Source: 73-13 sp035555435
GTDB lineage: Bacteria; Actinomycetota; Actinomycetes; Actinomycetales; Microbacteriaceae
DNA length: 64,000 bases
Assembly: GCA_035555435.1 (NCBI GenBank)
Contig: DATMGN010000031.1
Span: forward strand, 1 to 64,000
Direction: 5' to 3'
The translations under genes were made by a program, and so were the position numbers. The notes below the pieces were generated by a model that was not told the DNA's origin, did not search any database, and saw nothing but the letters and a program-made list of their open reading frames with translations. Each line of letters begins with the position of its first letter. The stretch's first letter is position 1. Of the stretch, positions 7,908-16,708 are shown piece by piece.

Positions 7908-7927
7908 ATACCTATGGAGATAGGTAT
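7908..7927. promoter_or_regulatory. Second palindrome in the galB/demethylase promoter region, possible PadR operator
   Basis: ATACCTAT (7908-7915), spacer GGAG, ATAGGTAT (7920-7927). It is a perfect 8-bp inverted repeat in an AT-rich patch that stands out from its surroundings. The form suits PadR-like repressors and a padR gene lies at 1826-2401. It may also overlap -10 elements of either divergent promoter. Confidence 0.45.
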
Positions 7928-7997
7928 ATCGTGTCGTACACTCGGTCGCATCCGCACGCGATCCAACCCAGATCACCCTTCAAGGAAGAAGGAGCCC

Positions 7998-9398
7998 ATG
8001 GCCAACAACCTCCAGGAACTGCTCGACGAGACCGGTAACCCGGTCGACCTGCTGCGCAACTCGAGGCTCGGGACGTACATCTACCCCGTCGTCCCCGCCG
8101 AGTTCACGAACTGGCGCCGGGAGCAGAAGGCGTGGCGCGAGACCGCCGTGCTCTACGACCAGACGCACCACATGGTCAACCTGCGTCTCAAGGGCCCCGA
8201 CGCGCTCCGGCTGCTGACCGCGACCGGGATCAACTCCTTCGAGAACTTCCCCGTCGACCGCGCGAAGCAGTTCGTCCCCGTCGCCTCCAACGGCGGCGTC
8301 ATCGGCGACGGCATCCTCTTCCACGAGGCGCAGGACGATCTCACCTATGTCGGCCGCGCGCCGGGTGCGAACTGGCTCCAGTATCACGCGGAGACCGGCG
8401 GCTACGACGTCGAGGTCACCTACGACGACCGCTCGAACTCGCGGCCCTACGGTCAGGCCGTCAGCCGCACCGTCTACCGCTTCCAGATCCAGGGGCCGAA
8501 CGCCTGGCCGATCATCGAGAAGCTCGCCGGCCGCACGGTCGACCAGGTCAAGTTCTTCCACATGGGCCACCTCGAGGTCGCGGGCCACCACATCCGCACG
8601 CTGCGTCACGGCATGGCCGGCGCGCCGGGCCTGGAGATCTGGGGCCCCTACGAGGAGCACGGCGCGATCCGCGAGCTCGTGCTCGAGGCCGGCGCCGAGT
8701 TCGGCATCGAGCCCTGCGGCTCGCGCGCCTACTCGTCGAACACGCTCGAGTCCGGCTGGATCCCGAGCCCGCTGCCGGCGATCTACTCCTCCGAGGCCGA
8801 GCGCGGCTTCCGCGAGTGGTCGGGCGTCAAGTCGTACGAGGCCATCAACGCCCTCGCCGGCTCGTTCGTCTCCGACGACATCGAGGACTACTACCTCAAC
8901 CCGTGGGAGCTCGGCTACGGCTCGTTCGTGAAGTTCGACCACGACTTCATCGGTCGCGACGCGCTCGAGCGGATTGACCCGGCGACCCAGCGCCGCAAGG
9001 TCACGCTCGCCTGGAACGACGAGGACCTCGCCGCGGTGTGGGCGTCGTTCCTCAACCGCGACGAGCTGCCGAACATGTTCTTCGACCTCCCGAACGCGAA
9101 CTACGGCTCGTCGAACTTCGACGCCGTCATCGACGCGGACGACAACGTCGTCGGCCTCTCGCTCTTCACGGGCGTCACGGCGAACGAGAAGCGGGGCCTG
9201 TCCCTCGCGACGATCAACCCCGACGTCCCGATCGGCGCCGAGGTCCGGGTCCTCTGGGGCGAGAACCCGAACTCCGGCAAGACGACCGTCGAGCCGCACC
9301 AGCAGGTCGCGGTGCGCGCCGTCGTCTCCCCCGTGCCCTACTCCGAGGTCGCCCGCGACACCTACCAGGGCGGCTGGCGCACCGGCTACACGGCGTAG
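7998..9398 (+). CDS. LigM/DesA-like THF-dependent aromatic O-demethylase, copy 2
   Basis: A 466-residue close paralogue of the protein at 382-1800, with the same DQTHHM, GRAP and SRAY landmarks and the same C-terminal YQGGWRTGY ending. It presumably demethylates a related methoxybenzoate; a pair of demethylases would fit syringate to 3-O-methylgallate to gallate. The ATG at 7998 follows GAAGAAGGAGC. It is divergent from galB across a promoter region with two palindromes, so it is probably controlled together with ring cleavage. A long hairpin (9410-9474) follows. Confidence 0.85.
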   Translation: MANNLQELLDETGNPVDLLRNSRLGTYIYPVVPAEFTNWRREQKAWRETAVLYDQTHHMVNLRLKGPDALRLLTATGINSFENFPVDRAKQFVPVASNGGVIGDGILFHEAQDDLTYVGRAPGANWLQYHAETGGYDVEVTYDDRSNSRPYGQAVSRTVYRFQIQGPNAWPIIEKLAGRTVDQVKFFHMGHLEVAGHHIRTLRHGMAGAPGLEIWGPYEEHGAIRELVLEAGAEFGIEPCGSRAYSSNTLESGWIPSPLPAIYSSEAERGFREWSGVKSYEAINALAGSFVSDDIEDYYLNPWELGYGSFVKFDHDFIGRDALERIDPATQRRKVTLAWNDEDLAAVWASFLNRDELPNMFFDLPNANYGSSNFDAVIDADDNVVGLSLFTGVTANEKRGLSLATINPDVPIGAEVRVLWGENPNSGKTTVEPHQQVAVRAVVSPVPYSEVARDTYQGGWRTGYTA

Positions 9399-9409
9399 AA
9401 CGACCTGCC

Positions 9410-9474
9410 CTTTTCAGGTCTGCCGGGGGTGCTGAGGGCATGTTTCCCTCGACACTCCGGCTAGGCCTGAAAAG
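9410..9474. terminator. Long hairpin between convergent genes; shares ends with a repeat at 39192
   Basis: CTTTTCAGG (9410-9418) pairs with CCTGAAAAG (9466-9474), with further pairing inside (CCGG 9423-9426/9457-9460, GAGGG/CCCTC 9434-9438/9446-9450). It separates the demethylase from the convergent iclR gene, so it could terminate both. Its start TCAGGTCTGC and end CTGA recur at 39192-39245. Confidence 0.6.
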
Positions 9475-9553
9475 CGGGAGTCGCTTGACGGGATGACGAT
9501 GAGGTCACGGCGGGGTGCCGCGCGCGGCGCGTACCGCTACGACCGATCCGGCG

Positions 9554-10312
9554 TCAGTCGAACGTCGTCAGCGCCCGAGTGATGCCCGAGGCGGCTTCGC
9601 GGAGAATCTCGATGTGGGGCAGCGGGCTCGTGCCGTCGTTCGGCACGACGACCCCGATCGCCGCGTAGACGCGGCCGTGCGGGCCGAACACGGGGACCCC
9701 GATGCCGCGCGATTCGCGATGGATGTGGCCGTCAGTCACCGAGTAGCCGTTCGCGCGCACCCGCGCGAGCTCCCGGCGCAGCGCCTCGGGCGTCGCGATG
9801 GTGCGGTCGGTGTAGACGTGCATCCCCGACGCGATGACGGCGTCGACGACCCCCGCATCGGCGTGCGCGAGCATCGAGAGGCCGAGGCAGGAGGCGTGCA
9901 GCGGCGTCCTCCCGCCGACGATCGTGTGGTTGATCGCCGAGTCTCGCGCCGAGAAGCGCTCGATGTAGAGCACGTCCGTCCCCGCGAGGATGCCGAGCTG
10001 CGCGTGCTGGCGGACGACCGCGTGGACGTGCGCGAGGAAGGGCCGCGCCGTCTCGCGCAGCCCGAGCGCACCGGGCGCGCGGGACGCGAGCTCGTAGAGC
10101 CGGACCCCGAGCCGGTAGGTGCGCTCCTCGTGCCAGCGCTCGACGAGCCCCTCGCGCTCGAGCTCGGCGAGCAGCCGGTGCGTCGTCGAGCGCGGCAACC
10201 CGGCCCGCTCGGCGATCTCGCCGAGGGTCAGGTAGGGATGCCGCGTCTCGAAGGCGCCGAGCACGCGCAGGTGCTTGTGGAGGACGCTCTCGCCGTCCGA
10301 CCCGCGCGCCAT
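9554..10312 (-). CDS. IclR-family transcriptional regulator
   Basis: A 252-residue protein with an N-terminal winged helix (YLTLGEIAERAGLPRSTTHRLLAELEREGLVER) and a C-terminal IclR ligand-binding domain (IGVPVFGPHGRVYAAIGVVVPN). IclR proteins often control aromatic catabolism, for example PcaR and PobR. It is 9 bp downstream of demethylase copy 3 on the same strand and probably co-transcribed, which suggests it controls that gene or the importer. The effector is unknown. Confidence 0.85.
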   Translation of the reverse strand: MARGSDGESVLHKHLRVLGAFETRHPYLTLGEIAERAGLPRSTTHRLLAELEREGLVERWHEERTYRLGVRLYELASRAPGALGLRETARPFLAHVHAVVRQHAQLGILAGTDVLYIERFSARDSAINHTIVGGRTPLHASCLGLSMLAHADAGVVDAVIASGMHVYTDRTIATPEALRRELARVRANGYSVTDGHIHRESRGIGVPVFGPHGRVYAAIGVVVPNDGTSPLPHIEILREAASGITRALTTFD

Positions 10313-10321
10313 GCGACGAGG

Positions 10322-11698
10322 CTACGCGTTCTGGCGGTACTCGCTCCTGGCCCACTCGTGGTACGGCGCAGGCGCGACGGTCGCGCCGATCCGCACCTGG
10401 CGATGCGCGGCGTCGACCTGGTGCTTGGCGGAGATCGGGTCCTCACCCCACACGACCTCGACGCGCGCGCCGTCGGGGATCGACACGTCGATCGTCGCGA
10501 GCGACATGTAGTGCTGGTCGTAGGCGACGTACCCGGCGTCGGTCGAGATGCCGACGCGCATGCCGTCCTGCTCGACCTCGTCCATCTGGTAGAAGCCGTA
10601 CCGGGCCTTCGGGTAGTCGAGCCACTTGGCGGGGGTGCCGGGCTCGAGCTGCGACTGCGCGATCGCGGCGACGTCCTCCGCATCCCAGATGAGCGTCACC
10701 TTGCGCCGACGCTGGTCCTGCGCGTGCCGCTCGAGGGCCTCGCGGCCGTGGAAGTCGTGGTCGAAGCGGACCGAGCGTCCGAGGCCGAGGTCGTAGGGCG
10801 TCGCGTAGTAGTCATGGACGTCGAGCGAGTACAGGGACCCGCCGATCGACCCGGCGCGCGCGGCAGGGAGCCATTCACGGTACTCGGCGAAGTCCTCGTC
10901 GAAGATCGCGGGGAACGGCGTCGGCACCCAACCCGACTCGAGCGGGCTCGCCGAGTAGGCCTTGGCGCCGACCCGGCGGATGCCGTGCTCCGCTCCTGCC
11001 TTCAGGAGCGCGTCGAGCACGACCTCATTGTCGGCCCAGGGGCCGTAGAACTCGAAGCCCGGCTGACCGGCCATCCCGTGCCGGAGCGCCTTGACGGGCC
11101 GGCCGGCGATCGTCACGTCGGCGATGTGGAAGAACTTGACGTCGGGGACGGGCCCGCCGAAGACCTTCTCCATGACCTCGTTCGCGAAGGGGCCCTGGAG
11201 CTCGTAGCGGTAGAACGTCGGCGCCGCGCCCCCGCGCATGTGCGAGTTGGCCTCGAGCCGATGGTGGACGTCCTTGCCGGCCGCCTCGGCGCGCTCGGCG
11301 TTGTAGCGCACCCAGTCGATGAGGATGTGATGGCCGATGAGGACGAGCCCCTCCGGGCCTTCGGAGTTGTAGAACAGGATGCCGTCGCCGATGAGGTAGC
11401 CGTCCTTGTTGACGGAGATGAGCTGCTTGGCGACCCCGGGGCGGAACGTCGCGAAGGTGTTCGGCGAGATCGACTCGAGCATCGGGATGAGGTCCGCGCC
11501 GTGCAGGAAGAGCTGCGTCATGTGGTGCGACTGGTCCATGAGCGCGACCGTGGTGTTCCACGCGCGCTGCTCGTCGCGCCAGTTCGTGAACTCGGGCGCC
11601 ACGGGGAAGGTGAACGCGGGCCAGTTCAGGTCGCGCAGCAGCTGGACCGGGTTGCCGACCCGGGCAATGGCCTGGGCGAGGGACTCCGTGGTCATCAT
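10322..11698 (-). CDS. Divergent LigM/DesA-like THF-dependent demethylase, copy 3
   Basis: A 458-residue third family member, clearly more distant from the other two. DQSHHM (55-60) and the AY of GAKAYSAS are kept, but the GRAP segment is replaced by IGHHIL, so the Arg thought to contact the substrate carboxylate is lost. That suggests a different substrate, for example a methoxyphenol without the same carboxylate contact or syringate rather than vanillate. It is divergent from the importer operon and followed by iclR. The ATG at 11698 gives the same N-terminal alignment as the paralogues. Confidence 0.82.
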   Translation of the reverse strand: MMTTESLAQAIARVGNPVQLLRDLNWPAFTFPVAPEFTNWRDEQRAWNTTVALMDQSHHMTQLFLHGADLIPMLESISPNTFATFRPGVAKQLISVNKDGYLIGDGILFYNSEGPEGLVLIGHHILIDWVRYNAERAEAAGKDVHHRLEANSHMRGGAAPTFYRYELQGPFANEVMEKVFGGPVPDVKFFHIADVTIAGRPVKALRHGMAGQPGFEFYGPWADNEVVLDALLKAGAEHGIRRVGAKAYSASPLESGWVPTPFPAIFDEDFAEYREWLPAARAGSIGGSLYSLDVHDYYATPYDLGLGRSVRFDHDFHGREALERHAQDQRRRKVTLIWDAEDVAAIAQSQLEPGTPAKWLDYPKARYGFYQMDEVEQDGMRVGISTDAGYVAYDQHYMSLATIDVSIPDGARVEVVWGEDPISAKHQVDAAHRQVRIGATVAPAPYHEWARSEYRQNA

Positions 11699-11814
11699 CG
11701 GCCTTTCTCTCGTGTGCGCGCCATGCTACGTTCACCGATGCGCCGAAAGGCCAACCAGTTCCGTTGAACGGGATTCTTGGCAAAACGACTCGACGACGCG
11801 GCCGACATCAATAC

Positions 11815-11828
11815 GATTGTCAACAATC
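11815..11828. promoter_or_regulatory. GntR/FCD-type operator, site 2
   Basis: GATTGT-CA-ACAATC, the same perfect 6+2+6 palindrome as at 7880-7893. It lies 17 bp before the ATG of the first importer gene and would block its transcription or translation start when bound. It supports a later start for that gene than the longest open frame. Confidence 0.65.
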
Positions 11829-11845
11829 CAACGGAGGGGGTGCGC

Positions 11846-12622
11846 ATGGCGGCTCGGCTCTCGCTCGACTCGGTCCACCTCAGCTTCGGCGGCGTGCACG
11901 TCCTGGAAGACGTCGGATTCGACGTCGAGCCGGGCAGCATCTTCGGACTCGTCGGCCCCAACGGTGCGGGGAAGACCTCCCTCTTCAACTGCATCAGCGG
12001 CCACTACCGGCCGAGCTCCGGCTCGATCCGCATCGATGAGGACGAGGTGCTCGGCAAGGCGCCGGCCAAACTCGTGCGCCACGGTCTCGCGCGCACCTTC
12101 CAGCACCCGGCGCTCCAGCTCCAGGCCACCGTGCTCGACAACGTGCTGCTCGGCGGCCACACCCGCCTTCCGGGGGATGCGCTGTCCTGGGCGGTCCGGC
12201 TGCCCTACACGACCCGCGCCGAGCGCGCGCTGCGCGCCGAGGCGACCGCGATCCTGGAACGCCAGGGGCTTGGCTGGGCGGCGGGCCTCGCCGCCGACGA
12301 GCTCTCCCACGGTCTGCACAAGTCGATCGAGCTGTGCCGCGCGCTTATGACCCACCCGGGGCTGCTGCTCCTCGACGAGCCGGCCGCCGGCCTCTCGCAC
12401 GGCGAGGTCGACCAGCTCATCGCGACGGTCCAGCGCCTGCGCGCCGAGGAGGACATGACGATCGTCGTCGTCGAGCACAACATGTCGCTCATCGCCCAGC
12501 TGACCGACCGCGTCGTCGTCCTCGACCACGGCCGCAAGCTCATGGAAGGCACCGCCGCGCAGGCCCAGGCCGACCCGCGCGTCATCGAGGCCTATCTGGG
12601 GGCGCCCGATGCCGCTGCTTGA
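11846..12622 (+). CDS. Liv-type ABC transporter ATPase (LivG-like)
   Basis: A 258-residue ATPase of the branched-chain amino acid-type importer family. It has Walker A GPNGAGKTS, the LivG-type ARTFQHPAL segment, a degenerate signature LSHGLHKSIE, and Walker B LLLLDEPAAGLS. Five adjacent genes build one complete importer. The start at 11846 is chosen because GGAGGGGG precedes it and the operator palindrome lies just upstream. Context inside the aromatic island suggests uptake of methoxybenzoates or gallate rather than amino acids. Confidence 0.88.
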   Translation: MAARLSLDSVHLSFGGVHVLEDVGFDVEPGSIFGLVGPNGAGKTSLFNCISGHYRPSSGSIRIDEDEVLGKAPAKLVRHGLARTFQHPALQLQATVLDNVLLGGHTRLPGDALSWAVRLPYTTRAERALRAEATAILERQGLGWAAGLAADELSHGLHKSIELCRALMTHPGLLLLDEPAAGLSHGEVDQLIATVQRLRAEEDMTIVVVEHNMSLIAQLTDRVVVLDHGRKLMEGTAAQAQADPRVIEAYLGAPDAAA

Positions 12623-13319
12623 GCTGACGGACGTCACGGCGTTCTACGGCCCCGTCCAGGTCCTCGAAGGCGTCTCGATCAGCGTGCCGGAGGGCGGCGC
12701 GGTCGGCATCCTCGGCGCGAACGGCGCGGGCAAGACGACGACGCTGCGCGCGATCAGCGGGACCGTCCGCGCGGGCGGGTCGATCCAGTATGAAGGCCGC
12801 TCGATCCGCGGCCTGCGGCCCGAGCGGGTCGCCTCGCTCGGCATCGCCCACGTCCCCGAAGGCCGCGGCACGCTCGGCAACCTCACCGTCCGAGAGAACC
12901 TCATGGTCGGCGCGTACACGCGCAAGGACCGCCGGCAGGTCGTCTCCGACGTCGACTACCTGCTCGAGCTCTTCCCGAACCTCAAGGCGCGGATCCGGTC
13001 CAACGCCTCGGCGCTGTCCGGCGGCGAGCAGCAGATGCTCGCCGTCTCCCGAGCCTTCATGGCGAGCCCCAGGCTGCTCGTCCTCGACGAGCCCTCGCTC
13101 GGCCTCGCGCCGAGCACCGCGCGCACCGTCTACGACGCGATCGCCCGGCTGCGGAAGGAATCCGGGATCGCGATGCTCGTCGTCGAGCAGAACGCCAACC
13201 TCGCGTTCTCCGTCGTCGACTCCGTCACCGTCCTCGAGACCGGACGCAGCGTGCTGAGCGGCACGACGGCCGAGCTGCGCGGCAACGACGACATCCGCAA
13301 GGCATACCTGGGGGGCTGA
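12609..13319 (+). CDS. Liv-type ABC transporter ATPase (LivF-like)
   Basis: A 236-residue second ATPase of the importer, overlapping the LivG-like gene by 14 bp. It has Walker A GANGAGKTT, signature LSGGEQQM and Walker B LLVLDEPSLGLAP, plus the LivF-type HVPEGRGTLGNLTVRENL segment. LivF and LivG normally form a heterodimer beneath the LivH-LivM membrane pair. Overlap and spacing show tight co-expression with its neighbours. Confidence 0.9.
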   Translation: MPLLELTDVTAFYGPVQVLEGVSISVPEGGAVGILGANGAGKTTTLRAISGTVRAGGSIQYEGRSIRGLRPERVASLGIAHVPEGRGTLGNLTVRENLMVGAYTRKDRRQVVSDVDYLLELFPNLKARIRSNASALSGGEQQMLAVSRAFMASPRLLVLDEPSLGLAPSTARTVYDAIARLRKESGIAMLVVEQNANLAFSVVDSVTVLETGRSVLSGTTAELRGNDDIRKAYLGG

Positions 13320-13320
13320 G

Positions 13321-14235
13321 ATGAACCAGTTCGCCACCTTCGTCCAGCTCGTCGTCGACGGGCTCGCCCAGGGATCCATCTACGGCGCCCTCGCGCTCGC
13401 GATCGTGCTCGTCAACCAGGCGACGGGCCTCGTCAACTTCGCCCAGGGCAGCATGGCGGTCCTCGGCTCCTACATCGGCATGACCGTCGGCAACCTCTTC
13501 ATCCCGGGTGCGGGCGCCATCGTCGGCATCATCATCGGCATCGTCGTCGCCGTCATCGCCTCGATGGCGATGGGCGGGCTCGTCGAGCGCTTCGTCATGC
13601 GACGCTTCGAGCGCGCCGAGGAGGACACCAAGGTCGTCGCGACGATCGGCCTGCTCACGCTCATCACGGGACTCGTGGGCCTCATCTGGGGCTTCAACCC
13701 CACCCCCTACCCGTTCTTCTTCGGCGGCAGCGAGAGCCTGCGCATCGGCGGCGTCTCGATCAGCGTCTGGTCGATCGTCACCTTCACGACGATCATCGCG
13801 CTCATGATCGTGCTGCAGATCCTGTTCCGCGGCACCAAGCTCGGCCTCGGCATGCGCGCCGTCGCCGACAACGCCCCCTCCGCCGCGCTCGCCGGCATCC
13901 GGGTCGGCGGCATGCGGATGGCCGGCTGGGGCCTCGCGGCCGCGCTCGGCACCGTCGCGGCCATCCTGCTCGCGTCGAAGTCGCAGCTCACGCCGAACAA
14001 CTTCGACGGCATCCTCGTCTACGCGCTCGCCGCCGTCGTCATCGGCGGCCTCGACTCGCCGCTCGGCGCCGTCATCGCCGCGCTCGGCATCACGATCCTC
14101 GAATCGCTCGCCGCCGCCTACGTCCCGTGGATCGGCCACGACCTCAAGGTGGTCGTGCCCTTCATCCTCGTCTTCATCGTCCTCATCATCCGGCCGCAAG
14201 GCCTGTTCGGACGCAGGACGGTGGTGCGGGTATGA
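13321..14235 (+). CDS. Branched-chain amino acid-type ABC permease (LivH-like)
   Basis: A 304-residue permease with about eight membrane helices. It has the LivH-type start GLAQGSIYGALALAIVLVNQATGLVNFAQGSM (shown in parts at residues 15-46) and the C-terminal GGLDSPLGAVIAAL loop that contacts the ATPases. It begins 1 bp after livF and overlaps livM by 4 bp (ATGA). Role: one half of the membrane channel of the putative aromatic importer. Confidence 0.9.
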   Translation: MNQFATFVQLVVDGLAQGSIYGALALAIVLVNQATGLVNFAQGSMAVLGSYIGMTVGNLFIPGAGAIVGIIIGIVVAVIASMAMGGLVERFVMRRFERAEEDTKVVATIGLLTLITGLVGLIWGFNPTPYPFFFGGSESLRIGGVSISVWSIVTFTTIIALMIVLQILFRGTKLGLGMRAVADNAPSAALAGIRVGGMRMAGWGLAAALGTVAAILLASKSQLTPNNFDGILVYALAAVVIGGLDSPLGAVIAALGITILESLAAAYVPWIGHDLKVVVPFILVFIVLIIRPQGLFGRRTVVRV

Positions 14236-15329
14236 AGGGCCTCAAGGGCTACGACGCGCTCGTCGCCAACCGCTGGGTGCGCCTCGGCGTCTTCCTCGTG
14301 CTCATCATCGTGCTCGGCGTGCTGCCGCTCGTCGCCGACCCGTTCACGAACCAGACGATCTCGCACATCGCCGTCTTCGCGGTCGCGATCCTCGGCCTCA
14401 ATATCGTCATGGGCTTCACGGGCCAGGTCTCCCTCGGCCACTCCTTCTTCGTCGGAGTCGGCGCCTACGCGGCGATCATCCCGATCCGCGACTGGTGGGG
14501 CGGTCCGCTCGCCGAGGGCGCGATCGTCATCGGCTTCGTGCTGTCCGCGCTCATCCCCGGCGTTCTCGGCCTGCTCATCGCCCTCGTCACGGTGCGCCTG
14601 CGCGGCCTCGCGCTCGCCATGGTCACGATCGCGCTGCCGACCATCGGCCTGCCGCTCGCCCAGAAGTTCGCGGCCTTCACGGGCGGCAACGAGGGCGTCT
14701 CGATCCGCCGGCTCGACTACGTCGGCGCGGACGGCCAGACGTACAAGGGCAACCCCTTCGCCGCCGGCCCCGGGCTCGACAACGACCAGTGGCAGTACTA
14801 CATCGTGCTCACCATCGCGGTCGCGTTCTTCGCCCTCGCCTACTTCCTCGTCCGCGGCAAGTACGGACGCGCGTTCGCGATCGTCAAGTCCAACGAGGCG
14901 ATCGCCGCGTCGATGGGCGTGTCCCCCTACCGCTACAAGGTGCTCGCCTTCACGATCGCGGCCGTCTACGGCGGCGTCGCCGGATTCCTGCTCATCGTGT
15001 GGGGCCAGTTCACCTCGTCCGAGACGCTCGCGTTCCACAACTCGATCGACCTCGTCATCGCCTCGATCGTCGGCGGGGCGGGCAGCATCGTCGGTGCGAT
15101 CCTCGGCGGCATCTTCTACGTCGCCGTCAGCCAGATCATGAACGGCCTGCAGCTGTCGATCTACACGACGCTCGTGCAGGGCGTCGTCATCGTCATCATC
15201 CTGTTCCTCCTGCCCGGAGGACTCGCGAGCCTCCCCCGCACCATCCGCCGCCTCGTGCGACGCGGGCGCGCGGGACACCACGTCGACGCCGGCCCACAGG
15301 CCGACCCGACCGCAGAAAACACCAAGTAA
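14232..15329 (+). CDS. Branched-chain amino acid-type ABC permease (LivM-like)
   Basis: A 365-residue LivM-type permease with about ten helices, including GQVSLGHSFFVGVGAYAA and the ATPase-coupling stretch AIKSNEAIAASMGV-like near residue 220. The tail (RRGRAGHHVDAGPQADPTAENTK) is hydrophilic and probably cytoplasmic. It overlaps livH by 4 bp and is followed 28 bp later by the binding protein. Together with LivH it forms the translocation path. Confidence 0.9.
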   Translation: MKGLKGYDALVANRWVRLGVFLVLIIVLGVLPLVADPFTNQTISHIAVFAVAILGLNIVMGFTGQVSLGHSFFVGVGAYAAIIPIRDWWGGPLAEGAIVIGFVLSALIPGVLGLLIALVTVRLRGLALAMVTIALPTIGLPLAQKFAAFTGGNEGVSIRRLDYVGADGQTYKGNPFAAGPGLDNDQWQYYIVLTIAVAFFALAYFLVRGKYGRAFAIVKSNEAIAASMGVSPYRYKVLAFTIAAVYGGVAGFLLIVWGQFTSSETLAFHNSIDLVIASIVGGAGSIVGAILGGIFYVAVSQIMNGLQLSIYTTLVQGVVIVIILFLLPGGLASLPRTIRRLVRRGRAGHHVDAGPQADPTAENTK

Positions 15330-15357
15330 CCGTCCAAGCCTCGAGGGAGAGGAACAC

Positions 15358-16656
15358 ATGAAGACGAACATGACCGGGCGCCGCGCCATCGCGGTCGCCG
15401 CATCGGTCGGCGCGATCGCACTCGTGCTCAGCGGCTGCGCGCGAGGCGGCGACGCACCCGCGCCCACGGGCGACGAGACGACCCCCGCGGTCGTCGCATC
15501 CCCCGGCATCACCGACACGACGCTCACCTTCGGCATCTCGACCCCGCTGACCGGCGCGACCGCCGGCCCGGGCAACTGCACCGCCGACGGCGCGCTCGCC
15601 TACTTCGGCGTCAAGAACGCCGAGGGCGGCGTCACCTTCGGCGACGGCAAGACGCGCACGATCGAGATCAAGACCTACGACGACGAGTACGCCCCGGAGA
15701 AGTCCGCCGCGAACTTCAACCAGATGGTCGCCGACGGCGTCTTCGCCGCCGGTCTCGGCCTCGGCACGCCGACGAACCGCGCCTGGCGCGAGGCGGCGAT
15801 CGAGGAAGGCGTGCCACAGGTCCTCATCATGACCGGCGACCCGATCTTCTCCGACCGCACCGAGTCGCCCGTGCAGCTCGGCCTCGTGCCGATCTACCAG
15901 CAGGAGGGCGCGGCCTTCGGCGCGGCGCTCGCCGCCGACGGACAGCCGCACAAGGTCGCCGCGCTCTACCAGAACGACGACTACGGCAAGGGCTACCTGC
16001 AGGGCTTCAAGGAGGCCATCGAGGGCGCCGACCAGATCGAGATCGTCAAGGAGCTGAGCTACGAGCCCGGCCCGGCGAGCTCCACTCCGAACTACCTCGA
16101 ACCGCAGATCACCGAGCTCGCCGGCACCGGTGCGGACGTCCTCTTCCATGCCGTGTCGGTGACCCCGCGCGCGATCGAGGACCTCGCGAAGGCGGCGGCG
16201 ATCGGCTGGACCCCGATCTGGTTCCTGCCGTCGAACACGGCGTCCCCGGGCGGCGTGCTCACGCCGGCCGGCGTCACCGAGACGACGTACCCCGGCATCT
16301 ACGCGGCCGGCTTCTCGGAGGCCGCCGCCGCGCCGCCGTTCGCCGAGTCGGACGCGGGCAAGGCCTACTTCGAGGCGATCGCCGAGTACGCCCAGGGTCC
16401 GGAGCAGGACGGGAAGGCCTTCCCGCACTGCGTCTGGAGCTGGATCGGCGCGCAGATCCTCGAGCAGGCCTTCGAGAAGATGACCGAGCCGACGCGCGAG
16501 TCGTTCTACGAAGCGCTCACGTCGATCTCGGGCTTCGACGCGCAGTTCGCGCTCGGACCGATCGACACGACGATCGACGGCCTCCCGGCCATCCAGACCG
16601 TCGTGCTGCAGAAGTTCAACGGCAAGGGCTACACCAACGTGGAGGTCGTCGGCTGA
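15358..16656 (+). CDS. ABC substrate-binding lipoprotein (LivJ/K, type I fold)
   Basis: A 432-residue binding protein with a lipoprotein signal peptide ending in LVLSGC (Cys27 lipidated). The mature part has a periplasmic-binding-protein type I fold starting ITDTTLTFGISTPLTGATAG. It should deliver substrate to LivHM. Binding proteins of this family in aromatic clusters have been found to bind benzoates and hydroxycinnamates, so an aromatic acid is the likeliest ligand here. The specific ligand is an inference. Confidence 0.88.
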   Translation: MKTNMTGRRAIAVAASVGAIALVLSGCARGGDAPAPTGDETTPAVVASPGITDTTLTFGISTPLTGATAGPGNCTADGALAYFGVKNAEGGVTFGDGKTRTIEIKTYDDEYAPEKSAANFNQMVADGVFAAGLGLGTPTNRAWREAAIEEGVPQVLIMTGDPIFSDRTESPVQLGLVPIYQQEGAAFGAALAADGQPHKVAALYQNDDYGKGYLQGFKEAIEGADQIEIVKELSYEPGPASSTPNYLEPQITELAGTGADVLFHAVSVTPRAIEDLAKAAAIGWTPIWFLPSNTASPGGVLTPAGVTETTYPGIYAAGFSEAAAAPPFAESDAGKAYFEAIAEYAQGPEQDGKAFPHCVWSWIGAQILEQAFEKMTEPTRESFYEALTSISGFDAQFALGPIDTTIDGLPAIQTVVLQKFNGKGYTNVEVVG

Positions 16657-16676
16657 CGCCTGCCCGAGCACGTCGG

Positions 16677-16702
16677 AGGCCGGTCCGCACGGGGGCCGGC
16701 CT
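16677..16702. terminator. Hairpin between convergent livK-type and gntR genes
   Basis: AGGCCGG (16677-16683) pairs with CCGGCCT (16696-16702), with more G-C pairing inside, followed by TCGTCGTC. It lies between two convergent stop codons and could serve both. Confidence 0.6.
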
Positions 16703-16708
16703 TCGTCG

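Noticed and set aside
11761..11771. CCGTT-G-AACGG palindrome as an IclR operator
   Set aside because: Only 5 bp per arm and a single copy; too weak to call against the GC background.
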